A stretch of DNA of 64,000 nucleotides from Actinoallomurus sp963799975. GTDB lineage: Bacteria; Actinomycetota; Actinomycetes; Streptosporangiales; Streptosporangiaceae. Location: NCBI GenBank assembly GCA_963799975.1, contig CAWCZF010000006.1:4154001-4218000 (forward strand). The letters are read 5' to 3'. The notes below the pieces were generated by a model. It was not told where the DNA came from. It did not search any database and saw only the letters and a list, made by a program, of their open reading frames with translations. How positions within the stretch are numbered: the stretch's first letter is position 1; every line of letters starts with the position of its first letter. Position numbers and translations under genes: made by a program. This document shows positions 52,120 to 60,571 of the stretch, piece after piece.

Positions 52120-52392
52120 TCATCGCCGCTGCTTGTCGATCAGCTCCTGGGCGATCGAGACCTCCTTGCCCTCCTCCGGGATGATCAGCGTCGCGGCGGC
52201 GTACAGCAGGATGCCCGCACCACTGGTCAGGACGGTCAGGACTGCCACCACGATCCGTACGAGGGTCGGATCGACGTCGAAGTACGCGGCGGTGCCGGAG
52301 CAGACGCCGGTGATCATGCGGCCGGCGCGGGTGCGGGTGATGCGGCGCGGGTGGGTGGTGTCGGCGGGCTCGTGCATCGTGTCTTCGTTCAT
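52120..52392 (-). CDS. PspC-domain protein
   Basis: The 90-residue protein has the PspC domain (RRITRTRAGRMITGVCSGTA, then AYFDVDPTLVRIVVAVLTVL) with one or two membrane helices and a short charged tail. PspC proteins sense or respond to envelope stress. The ATG at 52392 is chosen by family length; longer starts run into low-complexity sequence. Confidence 0.92.
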   Translation of the reverse strand: MNEDTMHEPADTTHPRRITRTRAGRMITGVCSGTAAYFDVDPTLVRIVVAVLTVLTSGAGILLYAAATLIIPEEGKEVSIAQELIDKQRR

Positions 52393-52462
52393 GTCTCGAT
52401 CGTGCCCTGCGGGGCCCGCAGCCGCCATGGGGGCTTGCCCTGAGCCGTCCCTGAGAGACCCC

Positions 52463-53524
52463 TTACGGCCCCTCGGCCACGTCGACGACGCACGACGGCC
52501 GGGTGAACCGCCAACCCTCACCCGGCGCCGGGGGTGGCCCGAAGGCGGCGGTGACCCGCAGCCGCGAACGGTCCAGCGGCCGTGCCGTGGTCAGCCCGAA
52601 GATGAGCCGGTCGCGCGCGGACGGCGAGCCGTACGTCAGCATGCGCCGGTCATCGATCACCACCGCGCCGCCCGGGTCGTACAGGCCGGGCCGCAGTGCT
52701 CCGGAGAGGTCGGAGACCGCCAGCGTACGAGGCTCGTCGAGGGCCATGCGGGCGAACACGGCCGGGTCGATCAACGGGGCGCGCTCCTCGCGCGGCGGGC
52801 GGCTCAGGAGGTCGCGCAGGGGCTCGGCGTCGGACGCGTCGTCGAGGACCACGAAGTCTCCCCCGCCCACCGCGACGAACCCCTCCGGGCCGCTGTGCGG
52901 GCCGCGCAGGCGCTGGAACCCGCAGTCGCGCACGCTCTCGCTCCGCAGGACGTCGCCGTCGCGCCGGAACGCCACCGAGAGTTGCACCCCGACGCGCAGC
53001 CACAGCGGGAGCACGAGCAGGCCGCCGTCGGCGAGTTGGTCGCGCCAGGCGGCCGAGATGTCCGACGTGCCGATGGTCAGCTCGATCCGGTCGTACGGGG
53101 CGTGGTCCGGCGCACCCGCCCAGCCGTCGCCGACGCGTACTTCCACGTTGTCCACGCCGGTCAGGCGCTCGCGTGCCGTACGTGCGATGTCCTCGTCGAT
53201 GTCGACCGTGACGACCCGGTCGGCGAGGCACCCGAGGAGCGCGGCGTTGTACCCGGTGCCGGCGCCGATCTCGAGCACCGAGTGGCCGCGCTCCACCCGC
53301 AGTTGCTCGAGCATGATCGCGACGATGGCCGGCTGGCTGGCCGAGCTGATCGCCACGCCCGTGTCGTCCCACTTGGTGACCAGGACGGTGTCGGTGTACG
53401 CCTCGTCGCGCCGGTCGGGCGGGACGAAGAGCTCACGCGGCACGCTCTCCATGGCTCCGGCGACACGCCGATCGGTGAGGGCGCCCTTGTCGGTCAGCAG
53501 CCGGACCAGGTCCTGGGGGGCCAT
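52463..53524 (-). CDS. PCMT-like methyltransferase
   Basis: The 353-residue protein starts as a protein-L-isoaspartate O-methyltransferase (VAGAMESVPRELFVPPDRRD, then SASQPAIVAIMLEQLRVERG). It has the SAM-binding motif VLEIGAGTGYNAALLGCLA (about 97-115) and VVTVDIDE. An extra C-terminal ~150 residues of unknown type follow. It may repair isoaspartate or modify a peptide product; actinomycetes have several such variants in peptide clusters. It is divergent from gcdH across 45 bp. Confidence 0.85.
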   Translation of the reverse strand: MAPQDLVRLLTDKGALTDRRVAGAMESVPRELFVPPDRRDEAYTDTVLVTKWDDTGVAISSASQPAIVAIMLEQLRVERGHSVLEIGAGTGYNAALLGCLADRVVTVDIDEDIARTARERLTGVDNVEVRVGDGWAGAPDHAPYDRIELTIGTSDISAAWRDQLADGGLLVLPLWLRVGVQLSVAFRRDGDVLRSESVRDCGFQRLRGPHSGPEGFVAVGGGDFVVLDDASDAEPLRDLLSRPPREERAPLIDPAVFARMALDEPRTLAVSDLSGALRPGLYDPGGAVVIDDRRMLTYGSPSARDRLIFGLTTARPLDRSRLRVTAAFGPPPAPGEGWRFTRPSCVVDVAEGP

Positions 53525-53569
53525 GGAACCCAACGTACGCTGTGGTCCGAACCCCCTGGGAGGTCTTGG

Positions 53570-54721
53570 ATGGATCTGCTCCGCATCGACGACCGGTTCA
53601 CCGACGAGGAGCGGCTGGTCCGCGACACGGCACGCCGGTTCGCCACCGAACGCATCGAGCCGCATGTGGCCGACTGGTTCGAGGAGGGCACGTTCCCGGC
53701 CCGCGAGCTCGCCCCCGAACTGGGTGAGCTCGGCTTTCTCGGCATGCACCTGTCCGGGTACGGCTGCCCGGGGGCGGGGGCGGTCGCGTACGGCATCGCC
53801 TGCCGTGAGCTGGAGGCGGCCGACTCGGGGCTGCGGAGCTTCGTGTCCGTACAGGGGTCGCTCGCGATGACGGCGATACACAAGTACGGCTCGGAGGAGC
53901 AGAAGCAGGAGTGGCTGCCGCGGATGGCCGCCGGCGAGGCGATCGGCTGCTTCGGCCTGACCGAACCCGACCACGGCTCGGACCCGGCGAACATGCGTAC
54001 GCACGCCAAGCGCGAGGGCTCCGACTGGGTGCTCAACGGCGCGAAGATGTGGATCACCAACGGCTCGGTGTCCGACGTCGCGGTGGTGTGGGCGCGTACG
54101 GACGACGGCATCCGCGGCTTCCTGGTGCCACGCGAGACGCGAGGGTTCTCCGCGCGTGACATCCACCGGAAGATGTCGCTGCGCGCCTCCGTGACGTCGG
54201 AACTCGCGCTGGCCGACGTACGTGTGCCCGCGTCCGCGATGCTGCCGGAGGCACGGGGCCTGCGGGGGCCACTGGGGTGCCTGTCGGAGGCCCGGTACGG
54301 AATCGTCTGGGGCGCCCTGGGAGCGGGCCGCGCGTGCTACGCCGCGGCGGTCGAGTACGCGAAGACGCGCGAACAGTTCGGCAAGCCGATCGGGGCGTTC
54401 CAGCTCACGCAGGAGAAACTCGCGTGGATGGAGGTGCTGCTGGGACAGGGCGGCCTGGTCGCCCTGCACGTGGGGCGGCTGAAGGAGGCGGGCGAGGTAA
54501 CGCCACAACAGGTGTCGTTCGGCAAACTTTCCAACGTACGCGCGGCCTTGGACGTCGCACGCTCGGCCCGCTCGGTGCTGGGCGCGAACGGCGTCACGCT
54601 GGAGTACCCGGTGATCCGGCACATGACGAACCTCGAGTCGGTGCTGACGTACGAGGGCACCCAGGAAATCCACACTTTGGTGTTGGGCGAGGCGATCACC
54701 GGCATTTCCGCGTATCGCTGA
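53570..54721 (+). CDS. gcdH: Glutaryl-CoA dehydrogenase (acyl-CoA dehydrogenase family)
   Basis: The 383-residue flavoprotein has the acyl-CoA dehydrogenase signatures CFGLTEPDHGSDPANM and, near the end, LTYEGTQEIHTLVLGEAITG with the catalytic Glu in YEGT. The closeness to glutaryl-CoA dehydrogenases is seen in NGAKMWITNGSVSDVAVVWA and KMSLRASVTSELAL. It oxidises and decarboxylates glutaryl-CoA to crotonyl-CoA in lysine/tryptophan breakdown. GGGAGG stands upstream of the ATG. Confidence 0.9.
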   Translation: MDLLRIDDRFTDEERLVRDTARRFATERIEPHVADWFEEGTFPARELAPELGELGFLGMHLSGYGCPGAGAVAYGIACRELEAADSGLRSFVSVQGSLAMTAIHKYGSEEQKQEWLPRMAAGEAIGCFGLTEPDHGSDPANMRTHAKREGSDWVLNGAKMWITNGSVSDVAVVWARTDDGIRGFLVPRETRGFSARDIHRKMSLRASVTSELALADVRVPASAMLPEARGLRGPLGCLSEARYGIVWGALGAGRACYAAAVEYAKTREQFGKPIGAFQLTQEKLAWMEVLLGQGGLVALHVGRLKEAGEVTPQQVSFGKLSNVRAALDVARSARSVLGANGVTLEYPVIRHMTNLESVLTYEGTQEIHTLVLGEAITGISAYR

Positions 54722-54838
54722 GCGAAGCTACCTGCCGTGTTCGCCGTCTCTGGCCGGGTTTTCCCCTCGCCCGTGCTTCGTGCTCCCCTGGCCGCTGCTC
54801 GAGTATCGGTCGTTCCCGTACGGACAGCCGATTTTTCG

Positions 54839-55744
54839 TCAGCCCGTACCTGCGACGGCGCTGCGACGCTCGATGAGCACGACGTCGCGCCACTGCCCGT
54901 GGTGCCGGCCGACCCGCTCCCGCGTCCCGATGACCCGGAACCCGGCCCGCTCGTGCAGCCGGAGACTGGGACCGTTCTCGGGAAAGACACCCGCCTGGAG
55001 GGTCCATAGGCCGGCCGCCTCGGTGGAGGCGATCAGCGCCTTGAGCAGCGTGCCCCCGATGCCACGCCCCCGCGCGGCCGGGTCGACGTAGACGGAATGC
55101 TCGACGACCCCCTTGTACGCGGCGCGGGTCGAGGTCGGGCTGACCGCCACCCAGCCGAGGACCTCGCCGGTGTGATGGTCGACGGCGACGTGCCGGTGGT
55201 GCTCGAGTTTGGAATTGTCGAAATACTCCCAGGTGGGAGCCGCGGTCTCGAAGCTGGCCTGGCCGCCGTCAAGCCCGGCCTGGTAGATCGCGAGCACACG
55301 CTCGGCGTCGCCCTCCCGCATGTCCCGGATCTCCGGCGCGTCGCCTGCGGAGCCTCCTCGGTCGTTTTCGCGGCCCGCCAGGTCGTCGCCGCGGTTCACC
55401 AGGCGGAAGGAATGCCCGGCCGGGTCGATCAGCACCCGAAACCGCCGCCCGCCCGGCTGGTGCGCGGCCAGCGCCGCCCCCCGTTCCAGGGCTCGCACCT
55501 CGGCGTCCGCACCGCCCTGAAGCTCCAGATTGACCCAGCGAGCTGCCTGCTCGCCCGGCCGCCCCGCGCCCGGGCCGCCAACGCGCCGAAAGCCGATGCG
55601 CACCCCGCCGCCCCCGGTGAGCGTGACGAAGTCATCATCGGCCTGATCGATCTCGCCGCCGGTGAGAAGCTGGTAGAAGCGAGCGAGAGCGAGCGGCTTC
55701 GGACAGTCCACGGTAACCGCGAACAAACGTGCGACGGTGGCCAT
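54839..55744 (-). CDS. Fusion of glyoxalase-like (VOC) domain and GNAT acetyltransferase
   Basis: The 301-residue protein joins an N-terminal glyoxalase-like domain (about 1-125: VARLFAVTVDCPKPLALARF and ending DPAGHSFRLVNRGDD) to a GNAT domain (about 145-300). The GNAT part resembles phosphinothricin acetyltransferases (VEHSVYVDPAARGRGIGGTL, then GVFPENGPSLRLHERAGFRV). It may acetylate and sequester a toxic amino-acid-like compound. AAGGAGG before the ATG fixes the start. The two domains are common alone; the fusion is less usual. Confidence 0.88.
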   Translation of the reverse strand: MATVARLFAVTVDCPKPLALARFYQLLTGGEIDQADDDFVTLTGGGGVRIGFRRVGGPGAGRPGEQAARWVNLELQGGADAEVRALERGAALAAHQPGGRRFRVLIDPAGHSFRLVNRGDDLAGRENDRGGSAGDAPEIRDMREGDAERVLAIYQAGLDGGQASFETAAPTWEYFDNSKLEHHRHVAVDHHTGEVLGWVAVSPTSTRAAYKGVVEHSVYVDPAARGRGIGGTLLKALIASTEAAGLWTLQAGVFPENGPSLRLHERAGFRVIGTRERVGRHHGQWRDVVLIERRSAVAGTG

Positions 55745-55895
55745 CGGACCTCCTTCGTTATGGGGGTATTTGACCACCTATGGTGCAGGAGACGATCCGG
55801 ACCGCACCTCAGCCCCCTGGGAACGGTCCAGACGACGGCCACCGCCCGGTATCCAGGATCCCGCCACCCCACCCCTCCGGTACCCTCGTGCGAGC

Positions 55896-55971
55896 GGGGC
55901 GTTAGCTCAATTGGCAGAGCTGTGGACTTTTAATCCATAGGTTCCGGGTTCGAGCCCCGGGCGCCCTACCA
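55896..55971 (+). tRNA. tRNA-Lys (TTT)
   Basis: A 76-nt cloverleaf with encoded CCA: D-arm with TTAGCTCAATTGGCAGAGC, anticodon stem GTGGA/TCCAT with loop CTTTTAA (anticodon TTT), T-arm CCGGG TTCGAGC CCCGG. The first acceptor pair is a G-T. It marks the left edge of the accessory island that follows. Confidence 0.95.
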
Positions 55972-55980
55972 CTCCAATAG

Positions 55981-56012
55981 CCCGCTGACCTGCGGATATG
56001 TTCCGCAGCGGG
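55981..56012 (+). terminator. Hairpin after tRNA-Lys
   Basis: CCCGCTG (55981-55987) pairs with CAGCGGG (56006-56012), with a smaller inner stem CGGA/TCCG. It starts nine bases after the CCA and should stop the tRNA transcript. It has only a weak T stretch. Confidence 0.6.
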
Positions 56013-56149
56013 TCTACCTGCATGGTCGTTGTTGATCTCTGCTTGCTCGTTGTTTGCTCGCGGGGCGGATCCGGGGCTCGATGAGGGGTCTCCAAACCCG
56101 CCCGGCCCAACGACGGCCAGCGGGCCGGCTCGGGCGACAAGATGGGCCG

Positions 56150-56656
56150 GTGCTCATCGTGCGCGCGACCAAAAAGCTCCTCGACCGCATCGGCCCGCCC
56201 AACCGGGACGACGACGAACAGTCCACCACCCTGCTCGGCCAGTGGTACGCCACCGCCATGTTCTGGAAACCCCAGGTCGCACTCTTCGTCAACGAACCAA
56301 CGCTGCTACCCGTCCTCATGCCACTCGCCCCCACCGCGACCCTGCTAACCAGATTCCCGCAACAACTCGCCGCCGTGCTCGCCACACACCGAACCCCAGA
56401 AGCGACCATCCGCGCAGAACTACAGCAAATGCACGACCACCGCCTCGCCAAAACCGCCAACCGCAGCGTCCTCGGCATCATGAACGACTTCACCCGCCTC
56501 GCCGAGACCCACCGCGCCCACACCCCAGCACCGGACCTGCTCGCCCTCGCGATGCAACTGGCGACCACGCCCTGCAGCCCCCTCTACAGCAAACACATAA
56601 GCCCCGACCGCGAACTGGACGCGCTGATGCGCTCCATCACACCGCCCGCGAACTGA
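56150..56656 (+). CDS. DUF6933-domain protein
   Basis: The ~168-residue protein begins VLIVRATKKLLDRIGPP and continues TLLGQWYATAMFW, VALFVNEPTLLPVLMPLAP, as in DUF6933. The GTG at 56150 is preferred because the family begins at this point; an ATG at 56081 is possible. A CAAGAT -10-like box lies close upstream, so the mRNA may be leaderless. The function is unknown. It is the first gene of the island behind tRNA-Lys and the base use is less biased than in neighbours on the left. Confidence 0.75.
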   Translation: MLIVRATKKLLDRIGPPNRDDDEQSTTLLGQWYATAMFWKPQVALFVNEPTLLPVLMPLAPTATLLTRFPQQLAAVLATHRTPEATIRAELQQMHDHRLAKTANRSVLGIMNDFTRLAETHRAHTPAPDLLALAMQLATTPCSPLYSKHISPDRELDALMRSITPPAN

Positions 56657-56765
56657 CACGGCCGACCACCCACACCAGTCTTCTCATCGGCACGAGCGCT
56701 CTGCTTGATATCAGCATTCGGCGCGCGGACAGCGGCAGAAGAGGATGTCGGCGTACTGTCGGAGA

Positions 56766-57158
56766 ATGCCTCAGCGAACCAACAAAGAGATCGAGGACGC
56801 AGCGGTTGGCTGGGTCATCGAGATCGAGAAGCAGGTCGGGCGCATAGCGAGGGACACTCGCTACTCAGGTGACGCCGCGGACATATCGAGTCCCCCACGA
56901 TCGATCGAAATCAAAGCGTACGGCGGCTCTGCCCGAGGACAAGAGCTGTGGCTTGAAACGCGCCAGTTCGATGCCGCACATAGGGACGCCGACTTCTGGC
57001 TCTACATCGTGGACAACGTACGGCAGGGTGATCCCGCCCAGTTCCGACTGATCGAGATCGGGGGCGAGGAACTGGCGGCTCTGCTGAGGCGCGCTACCGA
57101 GCGTCGCTACTACACCGTCCCGTTCCCTGTCGCCGTGTATGACCGGCTGGTTCAATAA
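56766..57158 (+). CDS. DUF3883 (NO VEIN C-terminal-like) protein
   Basis: The 130-residue protein matches DUF3883: KEIEDAAVGWVIEIEKQVG, then SSPPRSIEIKAYGGSARG and WLETRQFDAAHRDADFWLYI. The SIEIK strand is like the E-x-K of PD-(D/E)XK nucleases. Such domains are frequent in restriction and defence islands, often fused to helicases; here it stands alone. TACTGT six bases before the ATG suggests a leaderless transcript. Confidence 0.75.
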   Translation: MPQRTNKEIEDAAVGWVIEIEKQVGRIARDTRYSGDAADISSPPRSIEIKAYGGSARGQELWLETRQFDAAHRDADFWLYIVDNVRQGDPAQFRLIEIGGEELAALLRRATERRYYTVPFPVAVYDRLVQ

Positions 57159-57255
57159 CGCAGCGTACGCCTCCGCCGTGAACTACTTGAGGCATGAGCG
57201 TGTGCCACCAGCATCATGTCCATGGGCCGACGCAAGATCGTTAGGCCCAAGCAGT

Positions 57256-57453
57256 TCAGTTCTCGTCGAAGAACGTAATTGCAGCTCGGCGGATCTGGGC
57301 CAGGCGCTTTGAGACGGCGCTGTGGTTGGCGTAGCCGAGTATGTCGGCGATCTCGGTCTTGCTGGTGACGCCACTGGTGAGCAGCACCACGATCTGGCGG
57401 TTCCGGATGTCCAGTAGTGCGAGGAAGTCGTTGGTGATCACGTTGCCTAGCAC
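57256..57453 (-). CDS. Small helix-turn-helix protein, last gene of unknown operon
   Basis: The 65-residue protein reads as a helix-turn-helix of the sigma region 4 or winged type: DIRNRQIVVLLTSGVTSKTE then IADILGYANHSAVSKRLAQI. The GTG start overlaps the stop of the gene before it. It may regulate the three-gene operon or act in its function. No close family is recognised. Confidence 0.6.
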   Translation of the reverse strand: MLGNVITNDFLALLDIRNRQIVVLLTSGVTSKTEIADILGYANHSAVSKRLAQIRRAAITFFDEN

Positions 57454-57850
57454 CTCACATTCGGGGCCTTGGACCGAATGGTGTCGGTCAGCTCGACGAA
57501 CTTCACCATGACCTTGCGCCGCTTGCCGTGAAGCTTGCGTTCGAAGTCTTCGCGTGCGTATGACCAGTGGCTGGAGAAGTCGTCCTCGATCCGGTGCGAG
57601 CGGACTGCGTCAAGGATGTCGCGGAGGCGGCCAGTCCGGTCTGCGGCCTCGATCGTCTCGACCAGGGCGTCATGAGCGTCGTCCTCGCCGAGCCAGACGG
57701 GTCCGCCCATCCGCGGGTTGCCGGCTACGGTCCCGGCCAGCACGCTGCCGTCCTCCAGGGTGACCGGCCCGGAAGCCTGCCCTTGTCGACTTCGGGGAAG
57801 TCACGGAGCCGGTTTTGGATGGTGGCGGTTAGTCGGCCAGGAACGGCCAT
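57447..57850 (-). CDS. Unknown protein in three-gene operon, frame interrupted
   Basis: The frame from ATG 57850 reads MAVPGRLTATIQNRLRDFPE, VDKG and then breaks; a neighbouring frame continues QASGPVTLEDGSVLAGTVAG to the stop at 57447. One missing base near 57,780 explains both, giving about 134 residues. A separate start at GTG 57743 would give 98 residues. The C-terminal half is charged and helical (YAREDFERKLHGKRRKVMVK). The ATG lies inside the end of the preceding gene, which supports the longer form. The function is unknown. Confidence 0.55.
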
Positions 57851-58356
57851 TGGCCGCTACGCAGCGTCGGTAGTCCGAACATGTCGAGGACGTGCTTGGG
57901 CAGCAGGTGAAGCAGCGGCGCATATTCAAAGTACCGCGATCGTGTGCGCGGCACGAACGTGACGTTGACGTCGCCGAGGTCCGCGATCTCAGAGATCGGC
58001 TTGGGTAGGTCGTCGATGTCGAAGAAACGGCGCCGGAACTGGGCCGACTCCCACAGCATGTTCCATTGTCCGACGGCTCCGGCCAGCTCCAGATCCAAGG
58101 GCTGGGCCATCGAGAGCGCCACGTACTCCGGCGGAGCCGGCTGCAGGGGGCGGATCACACCACTGAACAAGAACCCGGCCGACAGGTTGACCAGGCACGG
58201 GAACTCCTCCGGAGTCGCGTCAGCGTCGGGCAAAAGCGCGTCGTTGCGGCGCCAAGCCAGCATCTCTGCTGCGGTTAGCTCGTGCTCCTCGCTCGCGTCG
58301 TCCTCCGCCATGCGCTGCTCCGTACGTCCACCTGTCTGCTGGTTGATCTGAGTCAT
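57829..58356 (-). CDS. Unknown protein, first gene of three-gene operon
   Basis: The 175-residue acidic protein is not recognised. It begins with a Gln/Glu-rich stretch, then ELTAAEMLAWRRNDALLPDA, a hydrophobic PCLVNLSAGFLFSGVIRPLQ (about 53-72) and a C-terminal part with LLHLLPKHVLDMFGLP. It overlaps the next gene by 22 bases. It lies between a DUF3883 gene and the Gabija-like pair, and its start is divergent from the latter, so a part in defence is possible (by position only). Confidence 0.65.
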   Translation of the reverse strand: MTQINQQTGGRTEQRMAEDDASEEHELTAAEMLAWRRNDALLPDADATPEEFPCLVNLSAGFLFSGVIRPLQPAPPEYVALSMAQPLDLELAGAVGQWNMLWESAQFRRRFFDIDDLPKPISEIADLGDVNVTFVPRTRSRYFEYAPLLHLLPKHVLDMFGLPTLRSGQWPFLAD

Positions 58357-58553
58357 ACCTACATCACGACAGTCAACCTCAAGTTTCGTTCCGACCGCCG
58401 CGCGGCAGCTCCTTCATCTTCTGTGCTGACATTGAGGCCAGGAAGAGCCCCCTCCTCGCGCCCGGCAGCCTCCGCGTGATGAAACAGCTCTGGCCGCTGT
58501 CAGGATGCGTCTATCAACGGGGACTGCCAGCGACCCTCAACGGGAGGACACCC

Positions 58554-60571
58554 ATGCATCTCAGTCGGCTGCACGTGCAGGGGCTACGCGCGACCGCACA
58601 CGGCGAGATGGAGATCAATCTGCCCGGGCGATTCAGCGTGCTCATCGGCGCCAACGGCGCGGGCAAGACCACTATCAGTGAAGCGCTGTACCTGAGTCAC
58701 AGGAGGGCGTTCCCGCATTTGCCCCGGCCTCCGGCTGCGGCCCTGGGTCCGCCGGGGCGGAGCATCGAAGTCGAGTACTCTTTCGCTTCCGACGTGACCG
58801 ACGAGGGACCGCTAGGGACCAGTCTGCAGTTGCAAAGCGGCCGTAGCGCGCCCGGCACGGTCGCGACCAGCTGGATATTTACGTTGCACCGCGATCTGGG
58901 TCGGGTGCGTGCCAAGACGCTCCTTGCCAGCGAGATCGAGCATGCGCTGTTGCTGGTCCACCTTCCCGCGTGGCGTAACCCCCTCGACGAACTCGCGCGC
59001 CGGGAAGCTCGCATACTCGTCGAACTGCTGAGAGCTAAGAACAGAACCGCGGCCGAGGACGTGATCTCACCTCGCTGCGCGCCCGCGCTTCGAGCTTGCT
59101 GGAAGCGCTCGCCACCGACGGTCTCCTCGCGGCTTTGGAGCAGCGTGTCAGCGAACATCTGCGTGCGCTTTCCGCCGGGGTGAGCAGGACCTGGCCCTAT
59201 ATTCGCGGACAGGTCGTCGATGACCGCTACCTCGCCCGTGTCCTGGAGCTGATGCTTGCCAGTCTCGAGGGACGCGAGCATGCTCTTCCCCTCGAAGTAG
59301 CTGGTCTTGGGTATGTCAACCTTCTGCACATAGCAGTCACGCTCGCAGCGATTCCAGATTTCACGAAGGCGACATCGGAGGCTGGAGGAACGGACGTCAC
59401 GGTGAAGTCCGCTGATGGCGCCGCAGACTCCGCCGAGCTGCCGGAGACGACCGGTGTCCCAGGTGAGGTCTCGGCGGACGCAGAAGAAGAGTTGGGAGAG
59501 GCCGAAGAGCGCCTTCGCCAGGCGCAGGCCGAGAGCGAGAGCGCCGAGGACTCGTTCTTTCCTGACGGTCCCTTTCATGTCACGTTGGTCATCGAAGAGC
59601 CTGAAGCACATCTTCATCCGCAGCTTCAGCACTCCCTGGTCCGATACCTGCGTCGGGAGGTCCAGCGCCGACCTGAGCTACAGATCATCCTCTCGACGCA
59701 CGCTACGGACATCATCACGTCCTGCAACCCAGAGGAGATCGTCGTGGTGCGCCGGGGGATTGACGGACGGCACGTTTCGCGGGCCGTCGCCACGTTGCCG
59801 CTGACAAACCGCGACGAGGTCTTGCGGAAGACGCGTCTCCACCTCGATGCCAGCCGCTCGGCGGCGCTGTTCGCCGAACGGCTTCTCTTGGTCGAGGGGG
59901 TCACCGAGGCTGCCGTAATCCGCGAGCTCGGATGGATCTGGGCCGGTGATGACACGGACAAGCAGGCTTTCGTCGATGCGCTAAGCATCGTGCCGATGGG
60001 AACAAAAGTCGGCTCCTGGGCGGTTCGGCTTCTCGCCACCAAGGACCACGAGCTGTGCAGGCGGATCGCGGTTCTTCGTGACAGCGATCTCACGTTCGAG
60101 GAGACTCCGACGAAGCCGGCTTGGGCACACGAGCACGACGATGACGTTGTTCTTGTCACGCATAGCCATCCCACTCTCGAGCCCGAGCTGACCCGCGGCA
60201 ACGAAAGTCTCGTCGCACAGGCTCTGGAAGAGATCGACGTCGATGCCCCCAGCCCGCTCACGCCCGAGTCGGTCCACCTGCTCTTTCGCAGCGCTAGGAA
60301 ACCGAGAGACGGCACACCCACGCCCGCCGGCCCTGCCTCGGGCCGCAAAGGCGAGTTCGCACTCGCCCTTGCAGCCCTCATCCGTGACGCACGGCGAGTC
60401 GGCACCCCAGCGAGCGTGCCCGCACCAGTCGCGGAGATCCTCGACTTCCTCTACGCGACGCTGCCACAGCCAACCGTCGTCGACCCGACCGAAGGCAAGA
60501 TAGGTGGCCAAGCCACCGGCGAGGGCAACAACGGCAGCGAGGAAAGCAACCTCGGAGAGACACCCAGATGA
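58554..60571 (+). CDS. gajA: OLD-family ATPase/TOPRIM nuclease, Gabija GajA-like, frame interrupted
   Basis: The ATG at 58554 has GGGAGGA before it. The first frame encodes an ABC-type ATPase start (FSVLIGANGAGKTTISEAL, Walker A about 29-36). It goes wrong at about 59,060 after AKNRTAAED. The next frame carries on with LTSLRARASSLLEALATDG and runs to 60571. One missing base explains this; the joined product has about 672 residues. The second part holds Walker B (VTLVIEEPEAHLHPQL), LSTHATDII, and a TOPRIM domain (LLVEGVTEAAVI and LRDSDLTFEE). An acidic spacer of about 60 residues precedes Walker B. Paired by ATGA overlap with a UvrD-like helicase, it fits GajA, the Gabija DNA-nicking enzyme. 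Confidence 0.82.

Noticed and set aside
51512..53569. Upstream extension of the gcdH reading frame
   Set aside because: The open frame is long only by base composition; it crosses the PspC and methyltransferase genes. The family start is at 53570.
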